Shown in pieces: positions 1-8,539 of a stretch of 64,000 nucleotides of DNA. The position numbers and the translations under genes are program-made. Positions within the stretch are counted from its first letter, which is position 1, and every line of letters begins with the position of its first letter. The notes under the pieces were generated by a model. The model did no database searches. It was not told the DNA's origin and was given only the letters and a program-made list of their open reading frames with translations. Source of the DNA: Staphylotrichum longicolle (lineage: Eukaryota > Ascomycota > Sordariomycetes > Sordariales > Chaetomiaceae); NCBI GenBank assembly GCA_019096155.1, contig JAHCVI010000004.1:620001-684000 (forward strand), read 5' to 3'.

Positions 1-357
1 CCCCGGCGGCGGCCTCACAACTAGCGTCATAGTCGGTTCCAGTCTCACCCTATCCCCATCTTGAAATCGACTCATAAACTTATCCACCTCCGCATACGCC
101 GCCCGCCATTCCCACACCCTATCGCCACCCCGCTTCGCGCGCGCAATCGACACAATCCTGTTCTTGACACGGCGCGACCACAGCGCAGCTAGCGCCTTTT
201 CCCCCGTCAAAGGGTATAGTTTAGACCAGATGCCCGACTTATCCTCTTACAGCACCAATATCGCCGGCCCCTCAGCCGTGCCGCAGTTCAGCACTACAAG
301 CAAACACGACGCAGGAGGCCTGCCGAACGCACTGTACTAAGCGGCGGCGAAGGTCAT
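1..357 (-). pseudogene. Unidentified gene relic, runs off the left edge
   Basis: Reading the minus strand from an ATG at 357 to the window edge gives one frame with only two stops, near 325 and 245. Between and after them the frame is clearly protein-like, with segments such as LLVVLNCGTAEGPAILVL and GIWSKLYPLTGEKALAALWS, then a basic stretch rich in R and K. I do not recognise the family. The two stops could be RIP products, which would fit the next features, but there is no intact copy to compare. The 3' end lies outside the window, so a longer gene cannot be excluded. Confidence 0.4.
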
Positions 358-638
358 TGTAATCCGGGTGCGGTTAAGGAAGCATATGTTTTCCTTCCCA
401 GTCATCCAAGTTCATATCCGCCGTTGCTCAAACCAGGAGAGTGAATTCTAGGACGGCAAGGTGGTCCAATAGAACGGCATTGTGGCAGAAGGGGGATTTG
501 GCATGAATGATACTTTGCAATCTCGGCCAGAACCTCCATTACAGGAGCTCACTCAACCCCAGCCAAGCAACTACGACACGAAGGTGTTATTAACCTTGGG
601 GCCAGCCCCAGCCGACATCTGCATCTGCGCCATCCATC

Positions 639-1014
639 TTAGTTTTTAGTAAGTACCAATCCGGCAGGAAGGTAGTGAAATGTGTGAGACAAAGTGCCCG
701 GGGGCAGAAAGATTGGTGTGATCCTGTTAACGAAACAAGCATTCATGTCCGGGGATCCTATCGGTACCTGTTCCGCCTCGACGTTCTTGTTCACCCACAG
801 CATGCTCCGGACTGCCAATCTTCCTCCCGTCCAACGTGACGGAACCATCTTCATCCATTTGTGATGCTCCATAAAGGTAGTCAGGAATCGGCGCCCATGG
901 TTCCCGGGTGGCTAGAACCGTTGCATCCTGGATTTCCTTGTTGTTCATCAAGCTATCATGCAGCACGTCCTGCTTTCTCACACTGAGCTGAATCAGGCGG
1001 AGCGCTCTAGTCAT
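639..1014 (-). pseudogene. Endonuclease fragment of a Tad-like non-LTR retrotransposon
   Basis: Two overlapping minus-strand frames join into the start of a LINE endonuclease. The first frame begins at 1014 and contains LRLIQLSVRKQ followed by MNNKEIQDATVLATREPWAP. The second frame continues with HHKWMKMVPSRW and RSMLWVNKNVEAEQVPIGSPDM. From knowledge of fungal Tad-type elements, this order (LxxLQxNVRKQ, then LAIQEPxA, then MLWxNKDxEAEQ) is the N-terminal apurinic-like endonuclease domain. A one-base frameshift near 860-880 separates the halves. No reverse transcriptase follows, so this is a 5' piece of a dead element. Confidence 0.6.
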
Positions 1015-1222
1015 GGTGAGACGGATACAGCCTCTGGCAATTCCTGCTAAATCACGATTGTGGGGCTGTCACACAGGACGCACTTGGCAGCCATTTCCTA
1101 GAACCGGTGGCTGTCCTGGGACCGGTGGTTGTCCTAGGAAATATACGTCTCTCGTCCAACTGCCTGCACAAAGCTGCGTAAGCGGATTTGTTTATGCCGA
1201 TTATTGAGGTGCGTTCTGCTTG

Positions 1223-2030
1223 CTACTCTGCGACCTCAAACATAGGCACCACAGTCTTCATCAGCGGCAAGACCAACTTCCTCTGGTGAAAATCCACCGT
1301 GCAATTGTTGCCCTTCAGGAAGTCCAGGCCGAGCAGGATTTTACGCTCTTCACGCTCCTTGTTCTCCAGGACGGTGAACGCCACCGGCGCGGTCACTCCC
1401 GCGTCCGGGCCCAGCTGGATCTCGGCAAGTTGCACACGCCCAATGATCCAACCCCGCCCGGCGCCCCTTGCCCACCCCTGGAATCTTTTGTCTACGAGCC
1501 TTATGAGCCCAGTTTCCCTAGCGAAGGACTCCCTTATGAGGGTCGCTTGGGCGCCGGTGCAGATTATGGCTCGAGTATAGCAGCCGTTGACGCGAGCGGC
1601 GACGCACATGTTCAAGCCTATATCAGGAAGTCCTGCTTGAGTGCTGAGTGGTCTGACAGGCAACGCTTGTGGCTGGTGGGCTTCGAGGATCTAAAACAGA
1701 CGGGACGACGTCGTGGCTATCGTGGTTGGAACTTGGGTGAGGGCTGTTGAGTTGTTGTTGTTGAACTGCCCGTGAGTCAGGCGTCGATCTGCCCTGAATC
1801 GGAATTGGACCTGTTAATTGGCCGAGGGATGTGAGCCAGGCTTTTCTCGTCCTGCTGCTGCCGCAGCTTGGGCCGCCCCGCATTCCTGCATCCTGCTTGT
1901 CAGACCGGCGGCCCGAGACAGGATGAGACGTCGCCCCGCGTATGATTTTGGTGGGACTGGCCCCTGGGCTGTATGCTTCCGACGACTCGGAGTTCAACAA
2001 CATCAAAGCCATGCTATCGAGAGCTAACAC
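1223..2030 (-). pseudogene. DDI1-like retropepsin (aspartic protease) relic
   Basis: The frame ending at 1223 encodes a retroviral-type aspartic protease fold close to the DDI1 family: ARVNGCYTRAII, then a flap-side RLVDKRFQGWARGAG, then IIGRVQLAEIQLG and LLGLDFLKGNNCTVDF. The active-site triad should read D-[ST]-G, but here the codon at 1559-1561 gives Cys (CTGAQ), so catalysis as written is unlikely. The same frame extends upstream as a Gln/Asn-rich linker interrupted by stops near 1693 and 1817 that fit Gln to stop changes. The ubiquitin-like and UBA domains of true DDI1 are not seen. It may be a domesticated or retroelement-derived protease; which one is not resolvable. Confidence 0.55.
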
Positions 2031-2197
2031 CTCTCCTCCGCCTACGGCCTCGAGGCCGCGGTTGACAGAGAACTATCAAGTGTAGAGAAGGGAGACTCGC
2101 TTCCTCTCTGCGCGTTTGCCAAGGGCCAAGACGGGGAAAGCCTTGTGAACAAGAAAGGAATAGCCGGTGCGGCTGTGTCCAGACCAAGTTCATACTA

Positions 2198-2206
2198 TTA
2201 TATATT
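2198..2206 (+). promoter_or_regulatory. Possible TATA element of the HET gene
   Basis: The string TTATATATT lies about 83 bp upstream of the proposed ATG at 2289, in an otherwise GC-rich flank. Position and sequence suit a core promoter, but fungal promoters often lack a clear TATA box and nothing else confirms it. Confidence 0.3.
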
Positions 2207-2288
2207 GGACGGGTCCCTTGTTTCAGCCGCATGCCTCCGTTCCCACTCCTCACCACCATCCGCCAGCAGCACCCGCAGCCCACCCGCG

Positions 2289-4901
2289 ATGGATTACCGT
2301 GCCTTGTCGGATCGCCAGATCCGCCTTCTCACCATCCTGCCCGCCCCTTTAGGGACCAGTGGCAAAGCGGCTCCCGTGCATTGCACGACTAGCCTCAGGG
2401 TGCTGCCGACAACAGACCCGGCACACGACGGCGCCTTGCCGTCGCACTACATCAGCTTTGATCCATGCGTGCCAGACCCTCCGGTCGAGTCGCATGTCGA
2501 TGATGTGCGGCACCTGTTGGCGCCTCTTCTGGAGGATATGGGCCGGGAAAAGAAGAGCCGGCTGTCCCGGGCAATGGACGAGGTGCGGGGAAAGGTGTTT
2601 CGTCGTCAGAAAGAGACTCACGGGCTACTCCGTCCCCGCGCCATCGTCGACTTCCTCAGTCCCGAGGAGCAGCGCCGCATCTTGACCAGCGTCGACACGA
2701 ATCAAGCCGGGATGGAGTGCCGCATCTGGAGGGAAAACGGCCAAGTGACGCACATTTATGACGACGCGGCCGGTTACAACATCTTGATGGGGACGTCAAC
2801 CACTTCAGAGCCCGTCCTGGGATCCGTCCCTGTGCGCGCCTTGAACCCCTTTTTTCGGTACCCCGACCCGGATCCGGACGCGTACATCAAATCTGTCAAG
2901 GACGTCGTCGCCAAGAAGCCCAGCAACTTTGTCGCCATGTCGTACACCTGGGGTCCGCCGGAACCGACTGCCGAGATCGTTGTCGACGGGAATCGTGCCC
3001 AGGTCAGGGCCAATCTCGAGGCGGGTCTCCGGCGGTTCCGGGACATGGATTACTTCCGGCTGGGCGGCAAGATCTGGATCGACGCCTTGTGCATCAACCA
3101 ACAAGACCAAGCCGAGAGAGAGAAGCAGGTGCAGATGATGGCCTCCATTTACCGCCACGCCGGGAACGTCATTGTTTGGCTGGGCCCCGACACCCCCGAG
3201 AGCGACCAGGCCATATCCTACCTCGAGAAGCTCGGTAGAGAGTACCGAGCAGAGTACGCCGAGGCCATGGACGCAGCCGACCCCGTCACGGCAAACACGT
3301 GGCGGACGATGGCTCGCGTGCGCATGGAAACGGCGTACGATAAGGCGAGGGAGATGCTGGGCAACGGCGAGGAGTTGTACGGCCTTGCAGGGCCGCTGTA
3401 TGACTTCTTCGACCGTCCTTACTGGCGGCGTCTATGGATCATCCAAGAGCTTTGCGCCGGCCGCCCAGGGATGCCGATCGTCTGTGGGAATCGGGTCACG
3501 CAGTGGCGGTACATTCGCGACGCGGTGCTTCTCCTGACCTCGGCCTTGGACATCATGGACGAGACCATGTGGGAGAGGCTGAGAGACAGGAGGACGCCGC
3601 TGGAGCACTCGCTCCTCCACGTGGCGCAGATTGCCCAGCTGGAAATCGTCGGCCACAGACGGACCCTTGCCAGCGCACCGACCGAGCAGCTTCCCCTCGT
3701 GGTGCCCACCCTGTTCGACGACGGGCCGCTCCTAGGTGGCCCCATGCGCAGGGCGGTCTCCCTCGCTTTGCAGTCGGGGTGTTCAGTGCCGCATGATCGC
3801 ATCTATGGCCTGCTCAACATTCCTGGACTGCCAGATCTAGGCATCAAGGTCGAATATTCCAAGCCGCTCCGTGACGTCTTCACCGAGTTCTCTGCCGCTT
3901 GTGTCAAACACCGAAGTCTGGATTTCTTTGGCCTCGTGGACGGTGAGTATATGCTTCCAGTGGACGAAAACGGTAACCCTCAGAAAGGAGACAAGCCGTC
4001 GTGGGTGCCCAATTACGACAAGAACCCTCGACGACGGATCGGCATCCTCGATGGGGAATGGTGCGCTGGCGGCCATGTGCCGGTCGGGTATTGCATGGAC
4101 CAGGTCGGCAGCCACATATACGCCAGCTCTGAAGCCCCCCAGATCAGCGACGACCAGTGCCTGGTGTGCACGGGCAAGGTTGTTGACGCGGTCGATGGGA
4201 CGGGGGCTATCTCGCGAGCCGACTGCTCAGAGGAAACGCTGCGCAATCCGAGCAAACGCGCCCTCCTCCTTTCTGTGCGCCAACCAAGCGGCCCAGCAGA
4301 TGGCGACACGGCGGCACGAGCCAACGCGGGGACGACTCCCCTCTACGATGTCCTGGTTGGCGGTTGTGACATGCGCGGCGCCCCGGCCCCGGCCTCTTTC
4401 GAGTGTCTCTACGACGCCTTCCCAGTGCAAGAACCGCCCGCGCACTCCCAGTTCTACCGAAACTGGCACTTCCTCAAGTCCAGCGCCGACCTCCTGATCG
4501 ACGGTCGCCCCCTCTCCTCTTACTTCGCCCATCTGGCGACCCCTACCGCCACCGACGCCCCTGCTCCCCGTCCCGCGAGAGAGACAGCGGCCGCCCGGCA
4601 AGCCATGGCCGCCCGAACGAAGCACCGCCGGCTGATCGTCACAAAAGCTGGACGTCTCGGGCTTGCCCCGGCGCAGACTCTTCCCGGCGACGCCGTCATC
4701 ACCATAGTGGGCCACCCCAAGCCCGTCATTGCCCGCAAGGTCGACACGGCAGTGGAAGGCCAGGATCTGTGGCATTTGCTTGGTGAGGCCTACGTGCCTG
4801 GCATCATGAACGCCGAGGCAATGCCGCTGTCGACTAAGCCGTGGTACTACCGGGAAACGATGGAGGCGTTGGACTCGATGGATTGTATTGTTTTTGTTTA
4901 G
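2289..4901 (+). CDS. Heterokaryon incompatibility (HET) domain protein, intact
   Basis: An 870-residue protein without visible introns. The frame is open from 2145, but the ATG at 2289 is preferred: it starts MDYRALSDRQIRLLTILPAP, the usual HET opening of a Y-x-x-L block and an IRLLTLLP-like strand. HET blocks appear in order: FVAMSYTWGP (about 214-223), IWIDALCINQQD (262-273), the VIVWLGPD strand just after, YWRRLWIIQELCAG (378-391), DRIYGLLNIPG (503-513) and SWVPNYD (571-577). HET proteins trigger programmed cell death when incompatible fungal hyphae fuse. No NACHT, WD40 or ankyrin region follows, so this is a stand-alone HET. Composition is GC-rich with no RIP stops, unlike most of the window. 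The partner that triggers it cannot be inferred. Confidence 0.88.
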   Translation: MDYRALSDRQIRLLTILPAPLGTSGKAAPVHCTTSLRVLPTTDPAHDGALPSHYISFDPCVPDPPVESHVDDVRHLLAPLLEDMGREKKSRLSRAMDEVRGKVFRRQKETHGLLRPRAIVDFLSPEEQRRILTSVDTNQAGMECRIWRENGQVTHIYDDAAGYNILMGTSTTSEPVLGSVPVRALNPFFRYPDPDPDAYIKSVKDVVAKKPSNFVAMSYTWGPPEPTAEIVVDGNRAQVRANLEAGLRRFRDMDYFRLGGKIWIDALCINQQDQAEREKQVQMMASIYRHAGNVIVWLGPDTPESDQAISYLEKLGREYRAEYAEAMDAADPVTANTWRTMARVRMETAYDKAREMLGNGEELYGLAGPLYDFFDRPYWRRLWIIQELCAGRPGMPIVCGNRVTQWRYIRDAVLLLTSALDIMDETMWERLRDRRTPLEHSLLHVAQIAQLEIVGHRRTLASAPTEQLPLVVPTLFDDGPLLGGPMRRAVSLALQSGCSVPHDRIYGLLNIPGLPDLGIKVEYSKPLRDVFTEFSAACVKHRSLDFFGLVDGEYMLPVDENGNPQKGDKPSWVPNYDKNPRRRIGILDGEWCAGGHVPVGYCMDQVGSHIYASSEAPQISDDQCLVCTGKVVDAVDGTGAISRADCSEETLRNPSKRALLLSVRQPSGPADGDTAARANAGTTPLYDVLVGGCDMRGAPAPASFECLYDAFPVQEPPAHSQFYRNWHFLKSSADLLIDGRPLSSYFAHLATPTATDAPAPRPARETAAARQAMAARTKHRRLIVTKAGRLGLAPAQTLPGDAVITIVGHPKPVIARKVDTAVEGQDLWHLLGEAYVPGIMNAEAMPLSTKPWYYRETMEALDSMDCIVFV

Positions 4902-5144
4902 ACGTGGTCAGCGAATAGACCTGTGTAGACGGATGACTGGATGACATTATAGATTGATTAAATTATCAAACCTGACCTAGCGCGTATCACCAGTGTTCCC
5001 ACAGCACCACTGTTTCGTCTTGCCGCCGGTGGCTTCAGCTGCCAGAAGTCAAACCCCTCCCGTTTCTCCTCTCACACCTCGACTCATCTCTGCCCAGTTC
5101 TTCTGGTATCAAGTGCATGTACTGGGCATACACTGATCTTCGCC

Positions 5145-5786
5145 ATGGGTATTCACCCAAACCTCAGGGCAGTAGGCCTTTCCCTTAATCAACCATGTAT
5201 CGCTGACACCCGGCTTTCCAGGACGGATTCTCCATCGCCGTCGGCGTCGTGTGCTCTTCTCGAGACAGCGGTTTCCATCCTCCAAGCGATTCGGAAAGCC
5301 AGTGAGGCCGTCCGAGGCGCGTCTAAGACCTTGACCAAGCTGTCGCACGACCTCGACAGTCTCCACAAGACCCTTGAACTCATCAAAGCAGAGCCATTGT
5401 TACAATCCAAGGAGATAGAGGAGGCGCTGGATGGCGTTATCAGGCAGGAGACTCACCTGCAAGAGTTCTTCAGCGCCTTGTCCAAGAGACAACAATGGCA
5501 TGCGGTGAAAAAGTTCGTCACCACGCTCACAGATGGCGACGGCCCTGATACGGAGCTTCAGTCTCTTGTGAGGGACCTGAATAATGCCAGAGACCATTTG
5601 TCTCTTCATATTCAAGTCACCCAAGTGGGCCTGATCCGAGACCAGAACGACGGGCCTCGAGTCGCGTACGACGTCTTGAGCCGGGTTGACACGAATGTCA
5701 AGGAGGTCTTGGGAAGCGGACTGAAGATCGCCCGCATTCTAGAAGACCGCCGATTCCTCTCGAAGCGGGTCTCGACAGTGGTCTGA
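5145..5786 (+). CDS. Helo-like N-terminal domain protein (STAND front end)
   Basis: A 213-residue frame whose body reads ALLETAVSILQAIRKASEAV, then TLTKLSHDLDSLHKTLELI, then a helical region with QETHLQEFFSALSKRQ and VRDLNNARDHLSLHIQ. This is the all-helical pattern of the fungal Helo-like N-terminal domain that precedes NACHT or effector modules. The usual first strand-helix (DGFSIAVGVV) is present at 5222-5251 in a different frame, and ALLETA resumes at 5253 after a single extra base at 5252. The annotated start at 5145 therefore probably does not give the native N-terminus: either a one-base insertion has broken the gene or an upstream intron has been missed. No NACHT follows; a chromodomain does. 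Confidence 0.6.
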   Translation: MGIHPNLRAVGLSLNQPCIADTRLSRTDSPSPSASCALLETAVSILQAIRKASEAVRGASKTLTKLSHDLDSLHKTLELIKAEPLLQSKEIEEALDGVIRQETHLQEFFSALSKRQQWHAVKKFVTTLTDGDGPDTELQSLVRDLNNARDHLSLHIQVTQVGLIRDQNDGPRVAYDVLSRVDTNVKEVLGSGLKIARILEDRRFLSKRVSTVV

Positions 5787-5787
5787 T

Positions 5788-6030
5788 CACTCTCGGGCGC
5801 TCTCCCCAGTTGTTGGCGACGACGGCGGGGGGGAAGAGTTCCTGGTAGAGGAGATCTGTGGCGACAGGAGGCTGGATGACGGCGGCCTGGAACTCCTTGT
5901 GAAGTGGAAAGGTGGAGAGGAGACATGGGAGCCTTCTGGCCCTGTGGCGGAGGCAGACGAGGGGGGAGGAGTACATGACTCCGTCGCGACAATGGAGGAC
6001 GCTTTCGATCCGTGTTCTGCATTTCCCTGA
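5788..6030 (+). pseudogene. Chromodomain tail, out of frame with the Helo-like ORF
   Basis: In the frame of 5833 the sequence reads EEFLVEEICGDRR, then GGLELLVKWKGGEETWEP, and ends at a TGA at 6028-6030. This is a near-complete chromodomain: the EEILxxR strand, the YLVKWKG-like strand and the TWEP helix start. Chromodomains bind methylated histone tails. The frame is open from the end of the Helo-like ORF, so a very short intron or a frameshift near 5784-5810 could join the two. The wording GGEETWEP is the closest match in this window to the chromodomains at 16700 and 24250, where the Trp codon has become a stop. Confidence 0.6.
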
Positions 6031-6890
6031 TCGGATGACCGGACGTCTGCTGGATGTGAGTTACGAGAGGCCTTGCAAAGCTAGGCAGAGTCTCAACATA
6101 CTCGTTGACGGAGTGGCAGACGGAACCGGCGAGGCTGCAGGACGACGCCCGAAGCGCTCCTTCTGCCTAACTCCTAGCACCGACAAGCCTGCGATAACAA
6201 TCTAGGGCCGGGCTAGTCACGTATAACAAAGCAGACGATAAGTCGGAGAAGAGAGGATGGTTCTATGCCCAGAAGCTTGCATGTCGTATGCGAACACTTC
6301 CGTGGAAGGTACGGAACGTTATATCTAAACTCCTCGGGCGAGGGAATGGACAATGGAGCGTCGTGGAACTGTCCACGTCGCGAGGCATCGAAATAGCCGA
6401 CCAAAGGCCTGTTACGTAGTACCAGGTAGTATTATCCGACTTGATCATCACGAATGAGGCGGCGGGGATGAGGCTGTTCATCGGGGATGAAGCTAGCGGC
6501 GGGGATGAGGCCGGCGGCGGGGATAGGGCCAGCGGCAGTAATGGGGCCGGCGGGTTAGATAAGGCCGGGTTGAGGTTGTCAGGGCCATTTTGAAGGAGAG
6601 GTTGGCTATAATCTAATTTTAACTCTTAAACTAATGCCAATCTAATAATAGAATTGAGAGATAAGGATGGAGGATTCTAGTAGGGCTTAAGTAGTATATA
6701 AGAATATCCTTCAATACTCTTCAGCGAACAATCTTTAATCTCTATATTACTTTCTTCATTCAAGTACCTTCGATCTTAGCTACCTCTCCTCTAGAATCAA
6801 TACCTCTTAGCTCTATCGTACTTCAATAAGTAGCTAATTAAGTAACCATTTTCCGAGTAAATAGCACCTACTCTAACAATTCCTTAGGCT
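6031..6890. other. Gene-free stretch with a GC-rich simple repeat
   Basis: No convincing coding region. Composition falls from GC-rich to AT-rich across this stretch, marking the start of the first RIPped zone. The last 250 bases before 6890 are pyrimidine-rich with a TATATAAG string near 6696 and resemble the flank upstream of the related small ORF at 58787. Confidence 0.5.
6463..6557. repeat. Short GC-rich tandem repeat (unit about 18-21 bp)
   Basis: Repeated units built on GGCGGCGGGGATGAGGC occur about five times with small length changes. The flanking DNA is AT-rich, so the array stands out. Confidence 0.6.
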
Positions 6891-6893
6891 ACA

Positions 6894-7028
6894 ATGTGTC
6901 GATGGGGGACGCCATGGTATAAGAAGTGTCGGCATTCAGGCCTCCCCTCTGTTATAGAAAGTTACGAGTTTGCAACCCGCCATTGTCGCCCTTGCCCCGA
7001 GTCTGAATACAATTCTTGGTGGATCTAG
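6894..7028 (+). CDS. Small Cys-rich ORF, probably truncated by a RIP stop
   Basis: A 44-residue frame starts MCRWGTPWYKKCRHSGLPSV and ends CRPCPESEYNSWWI before a TAG. The pattern of paired cysteines (C-R-H, C-R-P-C) suggests a small metal-binding or secreted peptide, but no signal peptide is visible. A related relic lies at 58787-58954, with the shared core YKKCRxxGLPxV and a longer C-terminus, so the TAG here may be a Gln or Trp codon lost to RIP. The 3' part is also shared with 22496-22640. Function unknown. Confidence 0.35.
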   Translation: MCRWGTPWYKKCRHSGLPSVIESYEFATRHCRPCPESEYNSWWI

Positions 7029-7115
7029 AAAGATGGTGTATGCTTCGACTATACGAAATTAGCGTACCGGTAGCTAGATTGCTGGGACCAGAACCAAGGA
7101 AATAAGGGGCTAGCA
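6980..7115. repeat. Dispersed repeat, copy A (partner at 22496-22640)
   Basis: Nearly identical over about 130 bases to 22496-22640, starting at the shared string TCGCCCTTGCCCCGAGTCTG. Differences are C/T and G/A transitions, mostly with the mutated state in this copy (CTGT to CTAT, GCGCAC to GCGTAC). Confidence 0.75.
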
Positions 7116-7689
7116 GGTCCTTGCGGGCTTCCTCGAGTATCTCCCTTATCTGAGCGTACGATCCGCTATTCTCCTTTCCCTACCTTCTCCCAGTCGGAAA
7201 TACAACTTTGCGTAACTTGTTGACCCAAGGCACTATTACGTTGTAATAGGGCGTGAAGTTCTTCTCTATATATCCGTCCTGCTGATCCGGCTGTTCCGGC
7301 CAATAGTTAGTACCGTCACGGCGTCGGCCTCGGCGGCAGCTTCCTGGACTACCTGTTCAACGGAGTAACGGCTTCCGGCCTCGCCGAGGAAGTCATCTCG
7401 GCGTATCAGTTTATCATCGATCACTTCAGGCAAGCCTGACCTAAGGCAAGGCTGAGTAGTCAGATAAAGCCTAACTTCACTCCCAACTTGCAATTCCTGT
7501 TCAACTCTCTCCGTCGTTGATCCAATACTACCCGGCAGAAACTAGAAATGCATCTCCTCTATACTAAGCTCTACCTCGTCGAGTTCTAGGATCAAAGGAT
7601 CTTGCCCCCTGCTATCCCGCCCTACGCTACCCTATCTTATACCTAGGCTGACAAGCCCCTTCTATGTCACGCTATGACGGAACAATTAT
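7116..7689. other. Degraded stretch, no gene resolved
   Basis: A minus-strand frame at 7266-7493 is open for 75 codons but matches nothing I recognise. Another minus frame reads as protein with stops at Gln/Trp-like positions and could be the C-terminal extension of the ankyrin relic. Confidence 0.3.
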
Positions 7690-8413
7690 TTCACCGACTT
7701 CAGTAGCTTGACAACGGCCTCGTGCCTGTGCCTGGCAGCCTATATCAGCGGTATCGCGCTATACTTGTCTCTCGCATCGACACTAACCTTGGCCATGCCA
7801 AGTAGTAGCTTGACAACGGCCTTGTGCCCGTTCCCAGCAGCCTATAATAGCGGCGTCCGGCCATACTTGTTATCTCTCGAATCGATATCGACCTTGGCTA
7901 TACCGAGCAATAGCTTGATGACAGCCTCGTGCCTGTTCCTAGTGGCCTATATCAGCGGTGTCGCACTATACTTGTCTCTCGCATCGACATCGACGTTGGT
8001 AGTGCCAAGTAGTAGCTTGACGATAGCCTCGTGCCCGTTCCTAGCGGCCTACAACAGCGGCGTCTGGCCATCCTTGTCTCTCGTATCGATATCGACCTTA
8101 GCTATATCAAGTAGTAGCTTGATAGCGGCCTTATACCCATTTTCGGCAGCCTATAATAGTGGTATCCGGCCATCCTTGTTGGTGTGAGTATACCCTGATA
8201 ATTATATTGTTATATCAAGCCGTATATACTCTATAAAAGTCGTTGTTCCCTATACCGAGAATAAGACGTTGGGTGGGAATCCGTTCTCAGCAGCGCGTTG
8301 CCGTTAGCGCCCGCCCTATGCGTTGACATCGGCGCCGTGCTCGAGGAGCTGCCGTATAGGTATACTAGAGCGCTAAAGATTACGTGCCCGATAGTATCTG
8401 GATGAAGAGGCAA
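7690..8413 (-). pseudogene. Ankyrin-repeat relic with a stop in every repeat
   Basis: Minus-strand translation gives five ankyrin repeats with the pattern D-K-x-G-x-T-P-L-L, then a stop, then AARNGHEAVVKLLL. In each repeat the stop is TAG exactly where related fungal ankyrins carry Trp (PLLWAA), as expected for TGG to TAG by RIP. A further repeat upstream (near 8330) reads LLEHGADVNA followed by a stop where Gln is expected. The unit is close to 102-105 bp. It was probably the C-terminus of a STAND or HET-type protein. The plus-strand open frame over the same bases is only its antisense shadow. Confidence 0.75.
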
Positions 8414-8477
8414 ATATGTACCTTAGCCAAAGATGACAACCTGATAGTTATATCATTATATATTGTATCGTCGGTTA

Positions 8478-8510
8478 CAAACTAAAAAAAAAAAGAAGAA
8501 GAAGAAGAAA
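8478..8510. repeat. A-run followed by GAA microsatellite
   Basis: An adenine run of about eleven bases passes into five AAG/GAA triplets. It lies between the ankyrin relic and the end of the long relic at 8540-13510. Confidence 0.7.
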
Positions 8511-8539
8511 CCTATATCTAGCTACTCCACTTGGCTGTA

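Noticed and set aside
1220..1750. A 176-codon plus-strand frame
   Set aside because: Covers the complement of the retropepsin relic; the minus strand has recognisable motifs, this frame none.
3434..4786. Several plus- and minus-strand frames of 90-208 codons inside the HET gene
   Set aside because: Shadows caused by high GC in the HET coding sequence; none shows a domain.
7708..8187. A 159-codon plus-strand open frame rich in Ser/Leu
   Set aside because: Antisense of the ankyrin relic; it stays open only because minus-strand stops and repeats impose a regular complement.
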